A stretch of 21,913 bases of DNA from DASYQV01 sp036005125 (GCA_036005125.1 DASYQV010000216.1:1-21913), one strand, 5' to 3'; counted from the stretch's first letter, positions 7,617-15,103 are shown. Notes: generated by a model from the letters alone, not told the origin. Translations and numbers: made by a program.

Positions 7617-8132
7617 ATGAAGGTTCCGGTTCTCGCGTCGATCCTGGTGCTCGGCGGCATAGCCGTGGGGGGGCAGCCCGCCCACGATGGGAGGCTGCAG
7701 GCTCAGCTCAAGCAGCTGTTCCCCGACGCCGCCATCTTCTCGCCGAAGGGCGGCAACCCACCGCACTTCAAGGCGTTTACCGCAGCCCAGGCGCTCGCGG
7801 GCTTCGCGTTCTGGACGACCGAGCTCGAGCCGCTCGAGCGGGGCTACGACGGCCCGATCAAGATGCTCGTCGGGCTGGACACAAAGGGCGTGCTCACGGG
7901 CGTCGTCGTGGTCGAGCACCACGAGCCGTACGGGAATTTCTCGGTCGAGCCGCCGGAGTTCGCGGCGCAATTCAAGGGCAAGAGCGTCCGCGACCAGTTC
8001 AAGGTCGGCGTCGATGTCGACGCGGTCTCGCGCGCGACGATCACGATCACGAGCGCGACGCGCGCGATCAGGAACAGCGCACGCCGCGTTGCACGACAAC
8101 TGCTCACGCCGCCATCGGGATCGCCGAAGTGA
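7617..8132 (+). CDS. Periplasmic FMN-binding domain protein (RnfG/NqrC/NosR-N type)
   Basis: A 171-residue protein with a signal peptide (residues 1-19, VLASILVLGGIAVGG) and a single FMN-binding domain. Near the C-terminus it has DAVSRATIT, matching the flavinylation motif [ST]-x-A-T-x-T; by family knowledge FMN would be linked through phosphate to the last threonine, here T143 (S138, A140, T141). It also carries the family's GYDGPIKMLVGLDTKGVLTGV strand pair (76-96) and a HHEPYG turn. It corresponds to the N-terminal domain of NosR as a free-standing protein. Its stop overlaps the next gene, the NosR-like polyferredoxin, by 4 bases (GTGA), so the two are almost certainly co-translated. The ApbE gene needed to load FMN lies just beyond. 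It would act as an extracytosolic electron carrier. Confidence 0.9.
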   Translation: MKVPVLASILVLGGIAVGGQPAHDGRLQAQLKQLFPDAAIFSPKGGNPPHFKAFTAAQALAGFAFWTTELEPLERGYDGPIKMLVGLDTKGVLTGVVVVEHHEPYGNFSVEPPEFAAQFKGKSVRDQFKVGVDVDAVSRATITITSATRAIRNSARRVARQLLTPPSGSPK

Positions 8133-9163
8133 TCGCACGGGTTGCTGTTCTTCTCTCCCTACTTTGTCTGCTGGTGCCCGGTTCGGATGCCTCGGCAGCC
8201 CGGACGCAGCCCGACACGCCTCCACCTCACGCGGCGCAGGCCGCGCCGGGCGACGCGGCCCGACCGGGAGCCGACGGCTGGGACTTTCCCACGGAGGACG
8301 AGACCGCTCCGACGGTGGGACAGATTGTCGCTCCGCAGGCGGTCGATCTGGTTCTGTTCACCGGGTTTCTGACGCTGGCGCTCGTCAGCTTCTTCCGCAA
8401 GAGCGTCGGGCTGAAGTACATCACGCTCGGTGCCGCTCTGATTTACCTTGGCGTCGCTCGCAGCCAGATGATTTCGGTCGTGAACATCTTCGGCCTGCTC
8501 TCGTTGAACCTGCCGATCTTCAAGCACAACCTCTTCTGGTTCCTGTTCGCAGGCTTCACGCTCGTGTCGACCATACTCTGGGGACGCTTGTATTGCGGCC
8601 GGATTTGCGCGTTCGGGGCGTTGACGCAGCTGATGGATCGAGTGGTGCCGGCAAGGCTGCGCTACGACGTGCCACTTCGTGTCGAAACGCGCCTCGCGTA
8701 CATCAAGTACGCGGTTCTCGCCTCGGTCGTTGTGTATTACCTGGCCACGCGTGATATCACGATCTATCGGTACGTTGAGCCGTTCTGGATGTTCAGCGGG
8801 CAAGGCTCGACCATCATGTGGGTCGGCCTGGGCGTGCTCCTCGTGGCGACCGTGTTCGTAAAAAATCTCTACTGCCGGTTTCTCTGTCCGGTCGGGGGGT
8901 TTCTCGGTGTCATCTCGAGAGCGACGACCGTCTTCAGCATCAAGCGGTGGGCGGAGTGCAAGACCTGCAGGATTTGCGAGAAGGCGTGCGAGTGGGGGGC
9001 TATCCAGGGCCCTCGAATCGTGAAGTCGGAATGCGTCCGGTGTGACGACTGCGAGCGCCTCTACGTGGACCAGCAGAAATGCGTGCACTGGATCGTGATC
9101 AGGAAGAAGAGCGAGATCATGGCGCGTCAGTCGGCGGTGCCAGCACGACCAGCCGGTCTTTGA
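8129..9163 (+). CDS. NosR/NapH-like membrane polyferredoxin (4Fe-4S)
   Basis: A 344-residue inner-membrane protein: signal/anchor at 1-23, transmembrane segments at about 71-88, 95-112, 134-152, 192-207 and 229-247. Cysteine motifs follow the NosR C-terminal half: YCGRICAFGALTQ (C156, C160), LYCRFLCPVGGFLG (C249, C253), then a dicluster ferredoxin with C277-x2-C280-x2-C283-x3-C287 and C302-x2-C305-x2-C308-x9-C318. These would bind two [4Fe-4S] clusters facing the cytoplasm and feed electrons through the membrane to FMN. The start GTG at 8129 overlaps the FMN-binding gene stop; the frame is open further upstream but that part is antisense to nothing real and reads as arginine-rich noise. There are no nitrous oxide reductase genes here, so the partner is not NosZ in this window. 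The 3' end overlaps apbE by 47 bases on opposite strands. Confidence 0.88.
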   Translation: MIARVAVLLSLLCLLVPGSDASAARTQPDTPPPHAAQAAPGDAARPGADGWDFPTEDETAPTVGQIVAPQAVDLVLFTGFLTLALVSFFRKSVGLKYITLGAALIYLGVARSQMISVVNIFGLLSLNLPIFKHNLFWFLFAGFTLVSTILWGRLYCGRICAFGALTQLMDRVVPARLRYDVPLRVETRLAYIKYAVLASVVVYYLATRDITIYRYVEPFWMFSGQGSTIMWVGLGVLLVATVFVKNLYCRFLCPVGGFLGVISRATTVFSIKRWAECKTCRICEKACEWGAIQGPRIVKSECVRCDDCERLYVDQQKCVHWIVIRKKSEIMARQSAVPARPAGL

Positions 9164-10154
9164 GTCCCGACGAAATCAGCACCCGGTTGTCGGCGGCGAC
9201 GATGACGCCTTCCACGCCGGGCAACTCCTCGATGAGGTTCATTCCGGCGTCCGGGCCGAGGATGAAGACGCCCTTCGCGAGCGCGTCGGCGATCACGGCC
9301 CGGCCGGTCACAAGTGTGACGCTGCGACATCCTCGAGCCGGTTCGCCCGCGCTCAGATCGAGGATGTGATGATATCGGCGCCCGCCCTTCACGAACGCGC
9401 GCTCGTAATCGCCGGACGTGCTGAACGTCCCGTCGGAAAGATCGAGCGCGGCAAAGATCCTGTCGGCGGGCCCGCGCGGGTCGCGGATGCCGAGCCGCCA
9501 CGGCCGATCGTCCCGGCGGCCCGCGGCGTACAGATCGCCGCCCGCCTGGACCATGAAGTCGCGTAATCCGCGGCCCCGCAGGATCGCGACCGCGCGGTCG
9601 ACGGCGTAGCCCTTCCCCACCCCACCGAGGTTGACGCGCATTCCGCTCCTGCGCAGGAACGCGGTGCCCGCCTTCTCGTCAACGACCAGCTCACGATAGT
9701 TGACGAGCGGCAGCAGCCGCCGCACATCGTCCGGATCGGGAATGGTGTCGTCCTGGTCGTGATCGAACTTCCACAACCCGGATAGCGCGCCGAAAGTGAC
9801 GTCGAATGTTCCGTGGGTCCAGTCGCTGACCTGCCGCGCGATGACCAGGACCTCGCGCACTTCCGGACTGATCGGTACCGGGTGAGCGCCGGCCGCCTGG
9901 TTGAGCCGCGCGATGTCGCTCTGGTCGCGCCACACCGTCATCAGGGATTCGAGCCGATCGAATTCGCGGAACACCTCGTCGAAGGCGGATGCCGCTCCGG
10001 CTTCGTCGGTCGTCACCGCCGTGAGGCGAACCTCCGTTCCCATGGCCACGTGCGCACGCTCGACGAGCGCAGCGTCGTGGGCGACAGGCGCCGGGCGGCT
10101 GCACGCGACTGCGGTAACCAGAACGGTCGTGCTGACGAATCGCGCAAGGGTCAA
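9117..10154 (-). CDS. apbE: ApbE-family FAD:protein FMN transferase, lipoprotein
   Basis: A 345-residue protein with a lipoprotein signal ending at C18 (VTAVAC). Family motifs in order: MGT (38-40), FDRLESLMTVWRDQSDIARLN (65-85), GTFDVTFGALSGLW (115-128), NLGGVGKGYAVDRA (175-188), GGDLYAAG (205-212), STSGDYERAF (245-254), YHHILDLSAGEPARG (261-275) and ADALAKGVFILG (289-300). The enzyme splits FAD and attaches FMN to a Thr/Ser of a target, here very likely T143 of the protein encoded at 7617-8132. In the last motif the residue after DALA, commonly Thr, is Lys (K294), and the usual acidic D of DLGG is N175; whether this affects metal binding is open. The start is TTG at 10154, the only start codon before the signal peptide; no strong ribosome site is visible, and a dispersed repeat lies just upstream. 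Confidence 0.9.
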   Translation of the reverse strand: MTLARFVSTTVLVTAVACSRPAPVAHDAALVERAHVAMGTEVRLTAVTTDEAGAASAFDEVFREFDRLESLMTVWRDQSDIARLNQAAGAHPVPISPEVREVLVIARQVSDWTHGTFDVTFGALSGLWKFDHDQDDTIPDPDDVRRLLPLVNYRELVVDEKAGTAFLRRSGMRVNLGGVGKGYAVDRAVAILRGRGLRDFMVQAGGDLYAAGRRDDRPWRLGIRDPRGPADRIFAALDLSDGTFSTSGDYERAFVKGGRRYHHILDLSAGEPARGCRSVTLVTGRAVIADALAKGVFILGPDAGMNLIEELPGVEGVIVAADNRVLISSGLKDRLVVLAPPTDAP

Positions 10155-10166
10155 GGTATTTCAAAC

Positions 10167-10225
10167 CAGACGTACGTAGGCCGGGTCTTTAGCCCGTTAT
10201 GCGGGCCACACACGCGAATTTTGTG
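10167..10225. repeat. Composite intergenic repeat upstream of apbE
   Basis: CAGACGTACGTAGGCCG (10167-10183) matches 6888-6904 exactly. It is followed after a few bases by TAGCCCGTTATGCGG (10190-10204), which matches 15174-15188 exactly, and then by an AATTTTGT segment also present after that copy. Two repeat families found separately elsewhere are therefore joined here. The element fills most of the 97 bases between the metalloprotease stop and the apbE start, both on the minus strand, so it would be in the leader of apbE. Confidence 0.75.
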
Positions 10226-10251
10226 CGAATTCTTCAGGAAAGTGAATCGCG

Positions 10252-10947
10252 CTACCGTGGCTCGAACTTCTCGAGCAGCCGCTTGCGATCCTCGGACGTC
10301 AGTTGGCGAAATTCCTGCTCCTCGTGCTCATCCGGCACCTTGCACCCGCCACACATCAGCGTGGTCGGATTCCGGTTGTGGGTCAGCCCGAGGGTGTGCC
10401 CCAGCTCGTGGGCGATGACGTTGCGCCAGAGGTGTGGAAGGCCCGCCGGCGACTCGGGATCCTTCCGGATGCCGACGAAGTAGCGGTTCGGATTGTCCAG
10501 CGGCCAGGCGAATGACATCAGCGGCTGGCGCGACAACAGCACGATGACTTCTCCGCCGAGATCGATCAGTTCAGGTGGAAACGCCGGCGTCGCGTCCTTG
10601 GGCCCGTAGCGGCCCGCGCGCAGCGATATCTGCCGCGCAAAGTTTTCGAGGATGCGGTTCAGCCTCGTCGGCGCGATCATCAACTCCGCCTCGCGCAGCC
10701 GGGAAGGCAATCCCAACCCCTCCAGGGTTTGATTCCAGAAGGCCAGGGCCTCGCGTGTGTAACCGATGCGGGCATCGCTCTCGTCGGGCGCAACGATCAG
10801 CACCCGCCGATCGCTCGGGGTCTCACCGTACGAGCCGCCCGGCATGCCGGCGACGACCAGCAGCGTCAGGATCGCCAGCGGCCACACGCGGGCCGTACAC
10901 CCAATGGCCCTCGCGCGAGCTGTCGGGAACAGGACAGACAGGAACAT
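10252..10947 (-). CDS. Secreted zinc metalloprotease (metzincin/matrixin-like)
   Basis: A 231-residue protein with an N-terminal signal region (VWPLAILTLLVVAGMPGGSYG, residues 21-41) and a C-terminal zinc-binding motif HELGHTLGLTH (H180, E181, H184, H190), the HExxHxxGxxH signature of metzincins. This is followed by a Met-turn-like TTLMCGGC (M198) with two cysteines. E181 would be the catalytic base. A segment RYFVGIRKDPESPAGLPHLWRNV precedes the active site. It would act in the periplasm or outside the cell. The frame is open upstream to 11235, but that part reads as cysteine/arginine-rich noise and would overlap the next gene, so the ATG at 10947 just before the signal peptide is preferred; its ribosome site is poor. 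Substrate unknown. A 97-base gap with repeats separates it from apbE downstream. Confidence 0.8.
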   Translation of the reverse strand: MFLSVLFPTARARAIGCTARVWPLAILTLLVVAGMPGGSYGETPSDRRVLIVAPDESDARIGYTREALAFWNQTLEGLGLPSRLREAELMIAPTRLNRILENFARQISLRAGRYGPKDATPAFPPELIDLGGEVIVLLSRQPLMSFAWPLDNPNRYFVGIRKDPESPAGLPHLWRNVIAHELGHTLGLTHNRNPTTLMCGGCKVPDEHEEQEFRQLTSEDRKRLLEKFEPR

Positions 10948-11175
10948 CGTTGCGCGATGATAACCCAACCCCTCCTCTATTCGATCAGGGCGCGACGAGG
11001 TCTGTCTCTTACTGCCAATTGCCGACTGCACCGCCACCACAATGTCAGGCCGCGACGACGGCTGCCACCATCGCCGTGCGAACACCTTGTCGAGTCTGGC
11101 GCCGGTAACGCGGTTTTCCGCGCAGGACGGAAGGCCGCGGCCGCACTTGGTGCGGTAAGTGCATGTCGGGGCCAC

Positions 11176-12960
11176 ATGACAGCCAAGACCCTTGCGATCG
11201 CGTGCCTCTGTGTAACGACGGTGACCCTTGCTCAAGATCGTGGGACCTCAGTTGAGGTGACCGGACATATCGTCACCCCGCCACGCCTCGATCGCACGCC
11301 GCAGGATATTCAGCGTCTCGATGTTCCAAACGGATTCTCCGTCAACGTGTTTGCGGAGAACCTGGGCAAGCCGAGGATGCTTGCGGTGGGCGACGACGGC
11401 GGCGTGTACGTCACACGACGGGAGCCTGGCGATGTTCTGGTTCTCCGCGACACCAACGGCGACGGACGCGCCGACGAGACGCGGACGGCCGTGCGGCGGC
11501 CGATGCTCCATGGAATCGCGCTTGACGGCAAAAAGGTCTATCTCGTTGGGGTCACCGACATCTTCTCGGCTGACGTGCAATCAGATGGGACCTTTGCCAA
11601 CGTGGTCCGCATCGTCGACGATCTGCCGGATGGCGGTCAGCATGCGAACCGCACGATTCGCATCGGGCCGGACAAGCAGCTTTACATCTCCGTCGGCAGC
11701 ACCTGTAACGCCTGCAACGAGACCTCGCCGGAGAGTGCGACCATCCTTCGGATGTCTCCCGATGGAAAATCGCGAACGATCTTCGCCTCGGGTCTGCGCA
11801 ATACCATCGGGTTCGATTGGAGCCCGGTCACCGGTGAACTGTTCGGAATGGACCACGGCATCGACTGGCTCGGCGACGATGAGCAATTCGAGGAATTGAA
11901 CCACATCGAGCAAGGGAAGCGATACGGCTGGCCGTATGTCTTCGGCCGCAGCAAGCTGAATCCCCATGGCCAACCACCCGGGGAGATGAGCGCCGAGGAG
12001 TGGGCGCGCCTGTCGCAAGAACCGGTCCTGATGTATACGGCGCACGCGGCGCCGATGCAGATGGTTTTCTATATCGGTGGCCAGTTCCCCGCCGAGTACC
12101 GCGGCGACGCGTTCGTCGCCATGCACGGCTCATGGAATCGCCAACCACCCAGCGGATATGAAGTGGTCCGCATCCGGTTTCAGAAGGGCACGCCAGCCAA
12201 GATCGAGCCGTTCCTGACTGGATTTCTGACCAGCAACAACGGGCAGGCCGGCGTCATCGGACGACCCGTAGGGCTGGCGATCGCGAGCGATGGAGCGCTG
12301 CTCGTCTCGGACGATGCCAACGGCGTCATTTACAGGATCGCGTCCAGAACGCCCGTCAACACGACCGCCTCGCGGAACGCTGCGACGGCCGGCCGGGCGG
12401 TCGGCACATCAGGACGAGCCTCGTCCACTCCGACCGTGAATGCCGACCTCGCGATGGCGCGAACCGAAACGCGCGCGCCCGGCGTCCTGTCGGTCATGGC
12501 TCCGGCCTTCGCGGCAGGGCAGGCGATCCCGTATCCGTACACGGAATACGGCGAGCGGTTCTCTCCCGCGCTCGAGTGGAGTGGCGTTCCCGAGGGCACG
12601 AAGTCATTTGCCGTGCTGATGGAAGACCCCGACGCGAGAACGCCGAGGCCCTTCGTGCACTGGCTGCTCTACAACGTCCCTGGCTCAACGACGCGACTGT
12701 ACGAATCCGTCCCGCCGGCCATGCGGCTCGTGGATCCGGCCGGAGCTTTGCAGGGGCACAACTCGCGAGGACAGATTGGCTACATGGGGCCTCGTCCACC
12801 AGCAGGCGATCCGCCGCACCACTATCACTTCCAGGTGTTCGCGCTCGACACCGTGCTGCCAGTCCCACCCGGTGTCGATCGCGAGACGCTGCTCTCCGCC
12901 ATGGAGGGTCACGTCGTGGCGCGAGGCGAGCACGTCGGGACGTTTCAACGCGCCCGTTAG
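11176..12960 (+). CDS. PQQ-type sugar dehydrogenase fused to a PEBP (YbhB/YbcL-like) domain
   Basis: A 594-residue secreted protein. Signal peptide 1-19 (LAIACLCVTTVTLAQ). Residues about 48-390 are a beta-propeller of the PQQ-dependent sugar/sorbosone dehydrogenase type: LDVPNGFSVNVFAENLGKPR, GDVLVLRDTNGDGRADE, DDLPDGGQHANRTIRIG (H156, at the place of the catalytic His of soluble glucose dehydrogenase), GLRNTIGFDW (R208), FGMDHGIDWLGDDEQFEELN, and RYGWPY. A Ser/Thr/Ala-rich linker (391-435) leads to a PEBP domain (441-594) with FSPALEWSGVPEGTKSFAVL, MEDPDARTPRPFVHWLLYNV, GYMGPRPPAGDPPHHYHFQV and FALDT. Both domains are common singly; the fusion is unusual. The ATG at 11176 is chosen because the signal peptide starts there; CGGGG lies before it. 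No PQQ biosynthesis gene is in the window. Confidence 0.88.
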   Translation: MTAKTLAIACLCVTTVTLAQDRGTSVEVTGHIVTPPRLDRTPQDIQRLDVPNGFSVNVFAENLGKPRMLAVGDDGGVYVTRREPGDVLVLRDTNGDGRADETRTAVRRPMLHGIALDGKKVYLVGVTDIFSADVQSDGTFANVVRIVDDLPDGGQHANRTIRIGPDKQLYISVGSTCNACNETSPESATILRMSPDGKSRTIFASGLRNTIGFDWSPVTGELFGMDHGIDWLGDDEQFEELNHIEQGKRYGWPYVFGRSKLNPHGQPPGEMSAEEWARLSQEPVLMYTAHAAPMQMVFYIGGQFPAEYRGDAFVAMHGSWNRQPPSGYEVVRIRFQKGTPAKIEPFLTGFLTSNNGQAGVIGRPVGLAIASDGALLVSDDANGVIYRIASRTPVNTTASRNAATAGRAVGTSGRASSTPTVNADLAMARTETRAPGVLSVMAPAFAAGQAIPYPYTEYGERFSPALEWSGVPEGTKSFAVLMEDPDARTPRPFVHWLLYNVPGSTTRLYESVPPAMRLVDPAGALQGHNSRGQIGYMGPRPPAGDPPHHYHFQVFALDTVLPVPPGVDRETLLSAMEGHVVARGEHVGTFQRAR

Positions 12961-13032
12961 GATCAGATCGGCCGGGGCTTTCGCGATCGGGATCAGGATG
13001 TTCGAGAGTCGCGCGGAGCGAGAGAGGTGAAT

Positions 13033-13248
13033 ATGGCGAAATACGGCAGGTCGGCGTCCAAAAACGTCGAGTCCGCGATGCGGCGAAGAAAGAAGGGCAC
13101 GCTGAAGAGCAGCTCCGGTCGAAAGGTCACGAGCCGGAAGCAGGCAATTGCGATCGCGCTCAGCGAGGCGCGCGACAAGGGGGCAAAGGTGCCCTCGCGG
13201 AAGTCGTCGCGCACCGGCTCCCGAAAGCGATCGAGCAAGAAGAGATAG
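13033..13248 (+). CDS. Small basic DUF6496-like protein
   Basis: A 71-residue, strongly basic protein. The N-terminal half has the pattern YGRSASKNVESAMRRRKKG followed by SGRKVTSRKQAIAIALSEAR, matching DUF6496-type small proteins. The C-terminal 20 residues are almost only Ser, Arg and Lys (SRKSSRTGSRKRSSKKR), a histone-tail-like end suggesting nucleic-acid binding, which is inferred. The ATG at 13033 is preferred over the in-frame GTG at 13027 because AGAGAGG (13021-13027) is a well-spaced ribosome site for it. It lies 72 bases after the dehydrogenase-PEBP gene, on the same strand, without an obvious terminator between them. The following 176 bases (13249-13424) show no gene. Confidence 0.8.
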   Translation: MAKYGRSASKNVESAMRRRKKGTLKSSSGRKVTSRKQAIAIALSEARDKGAKVPSRKSSRTGSRKRSSKKR

Positions 13249-13424
13249 CAGGAAGCGTCTGGCGTTGCGTTGATGGCAGGAATGTTGTTGGACGATATGC
13301 GGCTTGGGACGTGAATTTGTAGCTGACAACCTGTCGCGGGCTTCGGATAGGACGGAGCCTGTGACTGGTTGGCTGCCGCCGCCAGCGCCCGTCTCCGCTG
13401 ACTGAATACTGACACACGAGCCCG

Positions 13425-14066
13425 TCAGTCGTATGGACGGCATACAGCAATCAGACGCCTGAGCGACAACAACACGAACAGGCTATCGCGCGTCCCTCGA
13501 CGTGCTCGGGACGCCCTAAGCGCAGTCGAACGGGCGAAGCGCAAGGCTCCGCGCGCTGACGACAGCACGAGCGTGCCTCCCGACAGCGTCACCGAGCTTT
13601 CGCCGCTCAACAAGGAGGTATACGCATTCTCGAAGGCCATCGTGGAACAGGCGGCGCGTGTGCACGCGAGCGCTGGCCCTGCAGTCAAGGTCTGTCCCGA
13701 CAGCACGAACGCGCCGCTGCACATGTTGCAGTCCGCCCGCGTCGACAGGCGGCCGTCGGCAAACGTCAACGTGTACCTGGCACCGCCGGGCGTGATCTGC
13801 TCGGCTTGACCGGTCGGCTGGATCGAGAGGAGGTTCCAGGTGCCGGCGAGGCTGTCGGCCGTGAGGCTGGCTGAGCCGCCTGCTGAAGGTGACGTCGGCG
13901 ATTCCGAGCACCCGACACCGAGCAACACGACGATCAAGAGGCCGAGTAAAGAGCGGAAGCCACTCTCAACGAAGTGGCGGGCGCTGCGGCTGCACCGAAG
14001 ATGCGTTCGGAGAGGAGAACGCCGAGACGGATTTAAACGCGGAGCTCGCGGAGGTCGCCGAGTCAT
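13425..14066 (-). CDS. META-domain (HslJ-like) lipoprotein, boundaries uncertain
   Basis: The certain core is a lipoprotein signal LLGLLIVVLLGVGC (Cys codon at 13910-13908) followed by an SESPTSPSAGGSA linker and a META domain: LAGTWNLLSIQPTGQ, YTLTFADGRLSTRADCNMCSGAFVLSG, LACTRAAC and LLSGESSVTLSGGTLVLSS. META proteins such as HslJ are small envelope proteins linked to stress or antibiotic tolerance; the exact role is unknown. The start is uncertain: the ATG at 14066 lies inside a dispersed repeat and would give a long arginine-rich leader, while the only nearer starts (TTG 13937, GTG 13928) give very short signals. The last 35 residues, after ALRFARS, are encoded by another dispersed repeat at 13491-13537 and look foreign to the domain. 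The gene may therefore be partly degraded at both ends. Confidence 0.6.
   Translation of the reverse strand: MTRRPPRAPRLNPSRRSPLRTHLRCSRSARHFVESGFRSLLGLLIVVLLGVGCSESPTSPSAGGSASLTADSLAGTWNLLSIQPTGQAEQITPGGARYTLTFADGRLSTRADCNMCSGAFVLSGQTLTAGPALACTRAACSTMAFENAYTSLLSGESSVTLSGGTLVLSSARGALRFARSTALRASRARRGTRDSLFVLLSLRRLIAVCRPYD
13491..13537. repeat. Dispersed repeat at the 3' end of the META gene
   Basis: The segment CGTCCCTCGACGTGCTCGGG (13491-13510) continuing to a CAGTCGAACGGGCG end resembles a repeat type widely scattered in high-GC soil bacteria (a CCTCGAC...CTCGGGA core with 6-base inverted ends 13491-13496 and 13508-13513). It overlaps the end of the META coding frame and probably replaced its natural stop. 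Recognition is from memory of the pattern; only one copy is in this window. Confidence 0.5.
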
Positions 14067-14177
14067 TTTTAGAAGAAACCTCCGCGTGCTCGGCGCGCTC
14101 GGCGTTTGAATCGTCTCCGCCGGCTCGGCCACCGCTGGACCCAAGATGCGTGCGAAGAGGAGAACGCGGAGACGGAT
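13995..14177. repeat. Direct repeats of an AGAACGCCGAGACGGAT type
   Basis: Two near-identical units of about 36 bases, 13995-14032 and 14141-14177 (AAGATGCGT..CG.AGAGGAGA then ACGC.GAGACGGAT, with three substitutions), flank a stretch made of GCGGAG/CTCGGCG words. The same kind of sequence forms the outer arms of the palindrome at 239-270 and 480-503. On the minus strand it stays open and yields artificial NAERAEHAEV-type peptides. It lies between the stop of the RTPDGxP gene (14180) and the META gene. Confidence 0.75.
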
Positions 14178-14179
14178 GA

Positions 14180-15103
14180 CTACTTCTTCCTCGGAATGCG
14201 GAAACTGAGGTTCTCCATCCCGAGATTGCCCTCGTGGCAGGCGTACTCGAACACCTGGTACGTCTTCGGACCTCGTACAAAGGCGCCGGCTGTTTTCCAG
14301 GGCTTCGTATACACCTTTGGATCGTCGAGTGTCACTTCGATCGCGATCGTGTCGGGGTCTACCGGCGTGAAGCGCTCGATGACACGCAGCGCATCGCTGT
14401 AGAGACTCCCCTGCATGTCGAGCATGCCGAAACCGGTGGAACGAGGCACCGCGATGTTGGTCGTCTCGACCACCAGCGTCTCGCCCTCCCAGCGGCCGAC
14501 CGAATCGCCGCCAAAGAGCCGGATGTTGCTGCCGATGTGCGGGCGGCCGTCGAGCGGGATGAACCGGTACTCGTGGTTGTATTCGGTATAAACGGCGACG
14601 TATCCCTGACCCTGCGTGATCTCGTAGCCGACATATGTGATTGCCCAGTTCGAGCGCGGGACGCCGCTGTGCAGACACCGGGTCTGCGTGTCGATATGCT
14701 CCAGCTTCTGAGGTTCTTCCTGGTTCCGCTTGTACTCTTCTTTCTTCTGGGCGGCCCAGGGCTGCAGCGGCAAGCGACCGTCGGGCGGATCGATCACGTC
14801 CATGGGAAGCTTCACGTTCAGCTTCCCCTTCGGCTCGGTGAGCCAGCTGTTCTCGTAACACGTGTTTCCGCCCTTGGCCGCGTCGGGACACAGCACGGCG
14901 GGACGATCCTCCTTACCGGTGCCGAAGCCTTCGTATGTATAGCGACCCTGAATGTCCGGCTGCCCATCGGGAGTGCGAGGCGCGGTCCACCGCTTGCCCG
15001 CCGCGCGTGCCCCCTGTTGACCGTGAAGCGGAACGGCCGCGAACATCACCGCGGTGAGGATGGTGGCGGTCGCCGTAATCAGCGTCGCACGCGAGCGTTT
15101 CAT
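14180..15103 (-). CDS. Secreted RTPDGxP-family acidobacterial protein, copy 1
   Basis: A 307-residue protein with a signal peptide (residues 1-28, ILTAVMFAAVPLHGQ). The mature part begins with RWTAPRTPDGQPDIQG (R43 to G53), then a Cys-containing insert (AVLCPDAAKGGNTCYEN), a charged QKKEEYKRNQEEPQ helix, CLHSGVPRSNWAITYVGYEI, GRWEGETLVVETTNI, YSDALRVIERFTPVDPDTIAIEVTLDDPKVYTKPW and a C-terminal FEYACHEGN. The same blocks occur in the protein encoded at 15424-16239, so the two are paralogs. Such proteins are common and uncharacterised in Acidobacteriota; no enzyme family is evident. The ATG at 15103 is preferred over 15148 because AGGAAGG lies 7 bases before it and the signal peptide starts there. 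A TATAAG on the minus strand at 15154-15149 could be a -10 box. Confidence 0.82.
   Translation of the reverse strand: MKRSRATLITATATILTAVMFAAVPLHGQQGARAAGKRWTAPRTPDGQPDIQGRYTYEGFGTGKEDRPAVLCPDAAKGGNTCYENSWLTEPKGKLNVKLPMDVIDPPDGRLPLQPWAAQKKEEYKRNQEEPQKLEHIDTQTRCLHSGVPRSNWAITYVGYEITQGQGYVAVYTEYNHEYRFIPLDGRPHIGSNIRLFGGDSVGRWEGETLVVETTNIAVPRSTGFGMLDMQGSLYSDALRVIERFTPVDPDTIAIEVTLDDPKVYTKPWKTAGAFVRGPKTYQVFEYACHEGNLGMENLSFRIPRKK

Noticed and set aside
7451..8128. Upstream extension of the polyferredoxin frame
   Set aside because: It runs through the FMN-binding gene in another frame and gives low-complexity Arg/Ala sequence; the signal peptide and the GTGA overlap place the start at 8129.
11019..11043. 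Promoter TTGCCG...CACAAT before the dehydrogenase-PEBP gene
   Set aside because: The spacing between boxes is only 13 bases, too short for a sigma70-type promoter.
10948..11235. Upstream extension of the metalloprotease frame
   Set aside because: Would overlap the divergent dehydrogenase gene and has no domain; the signal peptide begins at 10947.
12576..13322. Plus-strand open frame of 248 codons overlapping the PEBP domain end and the DUF6496-like gene
   Set aside because: It is an alternative frame of two well-supported genes and is full of Arg/Ala runs.
14067..14891. Upstream extension of the META frame
   Set aside because: It is antisense-frame noise across the RTPDGxP gene and the repeats; no recognisable sequence.
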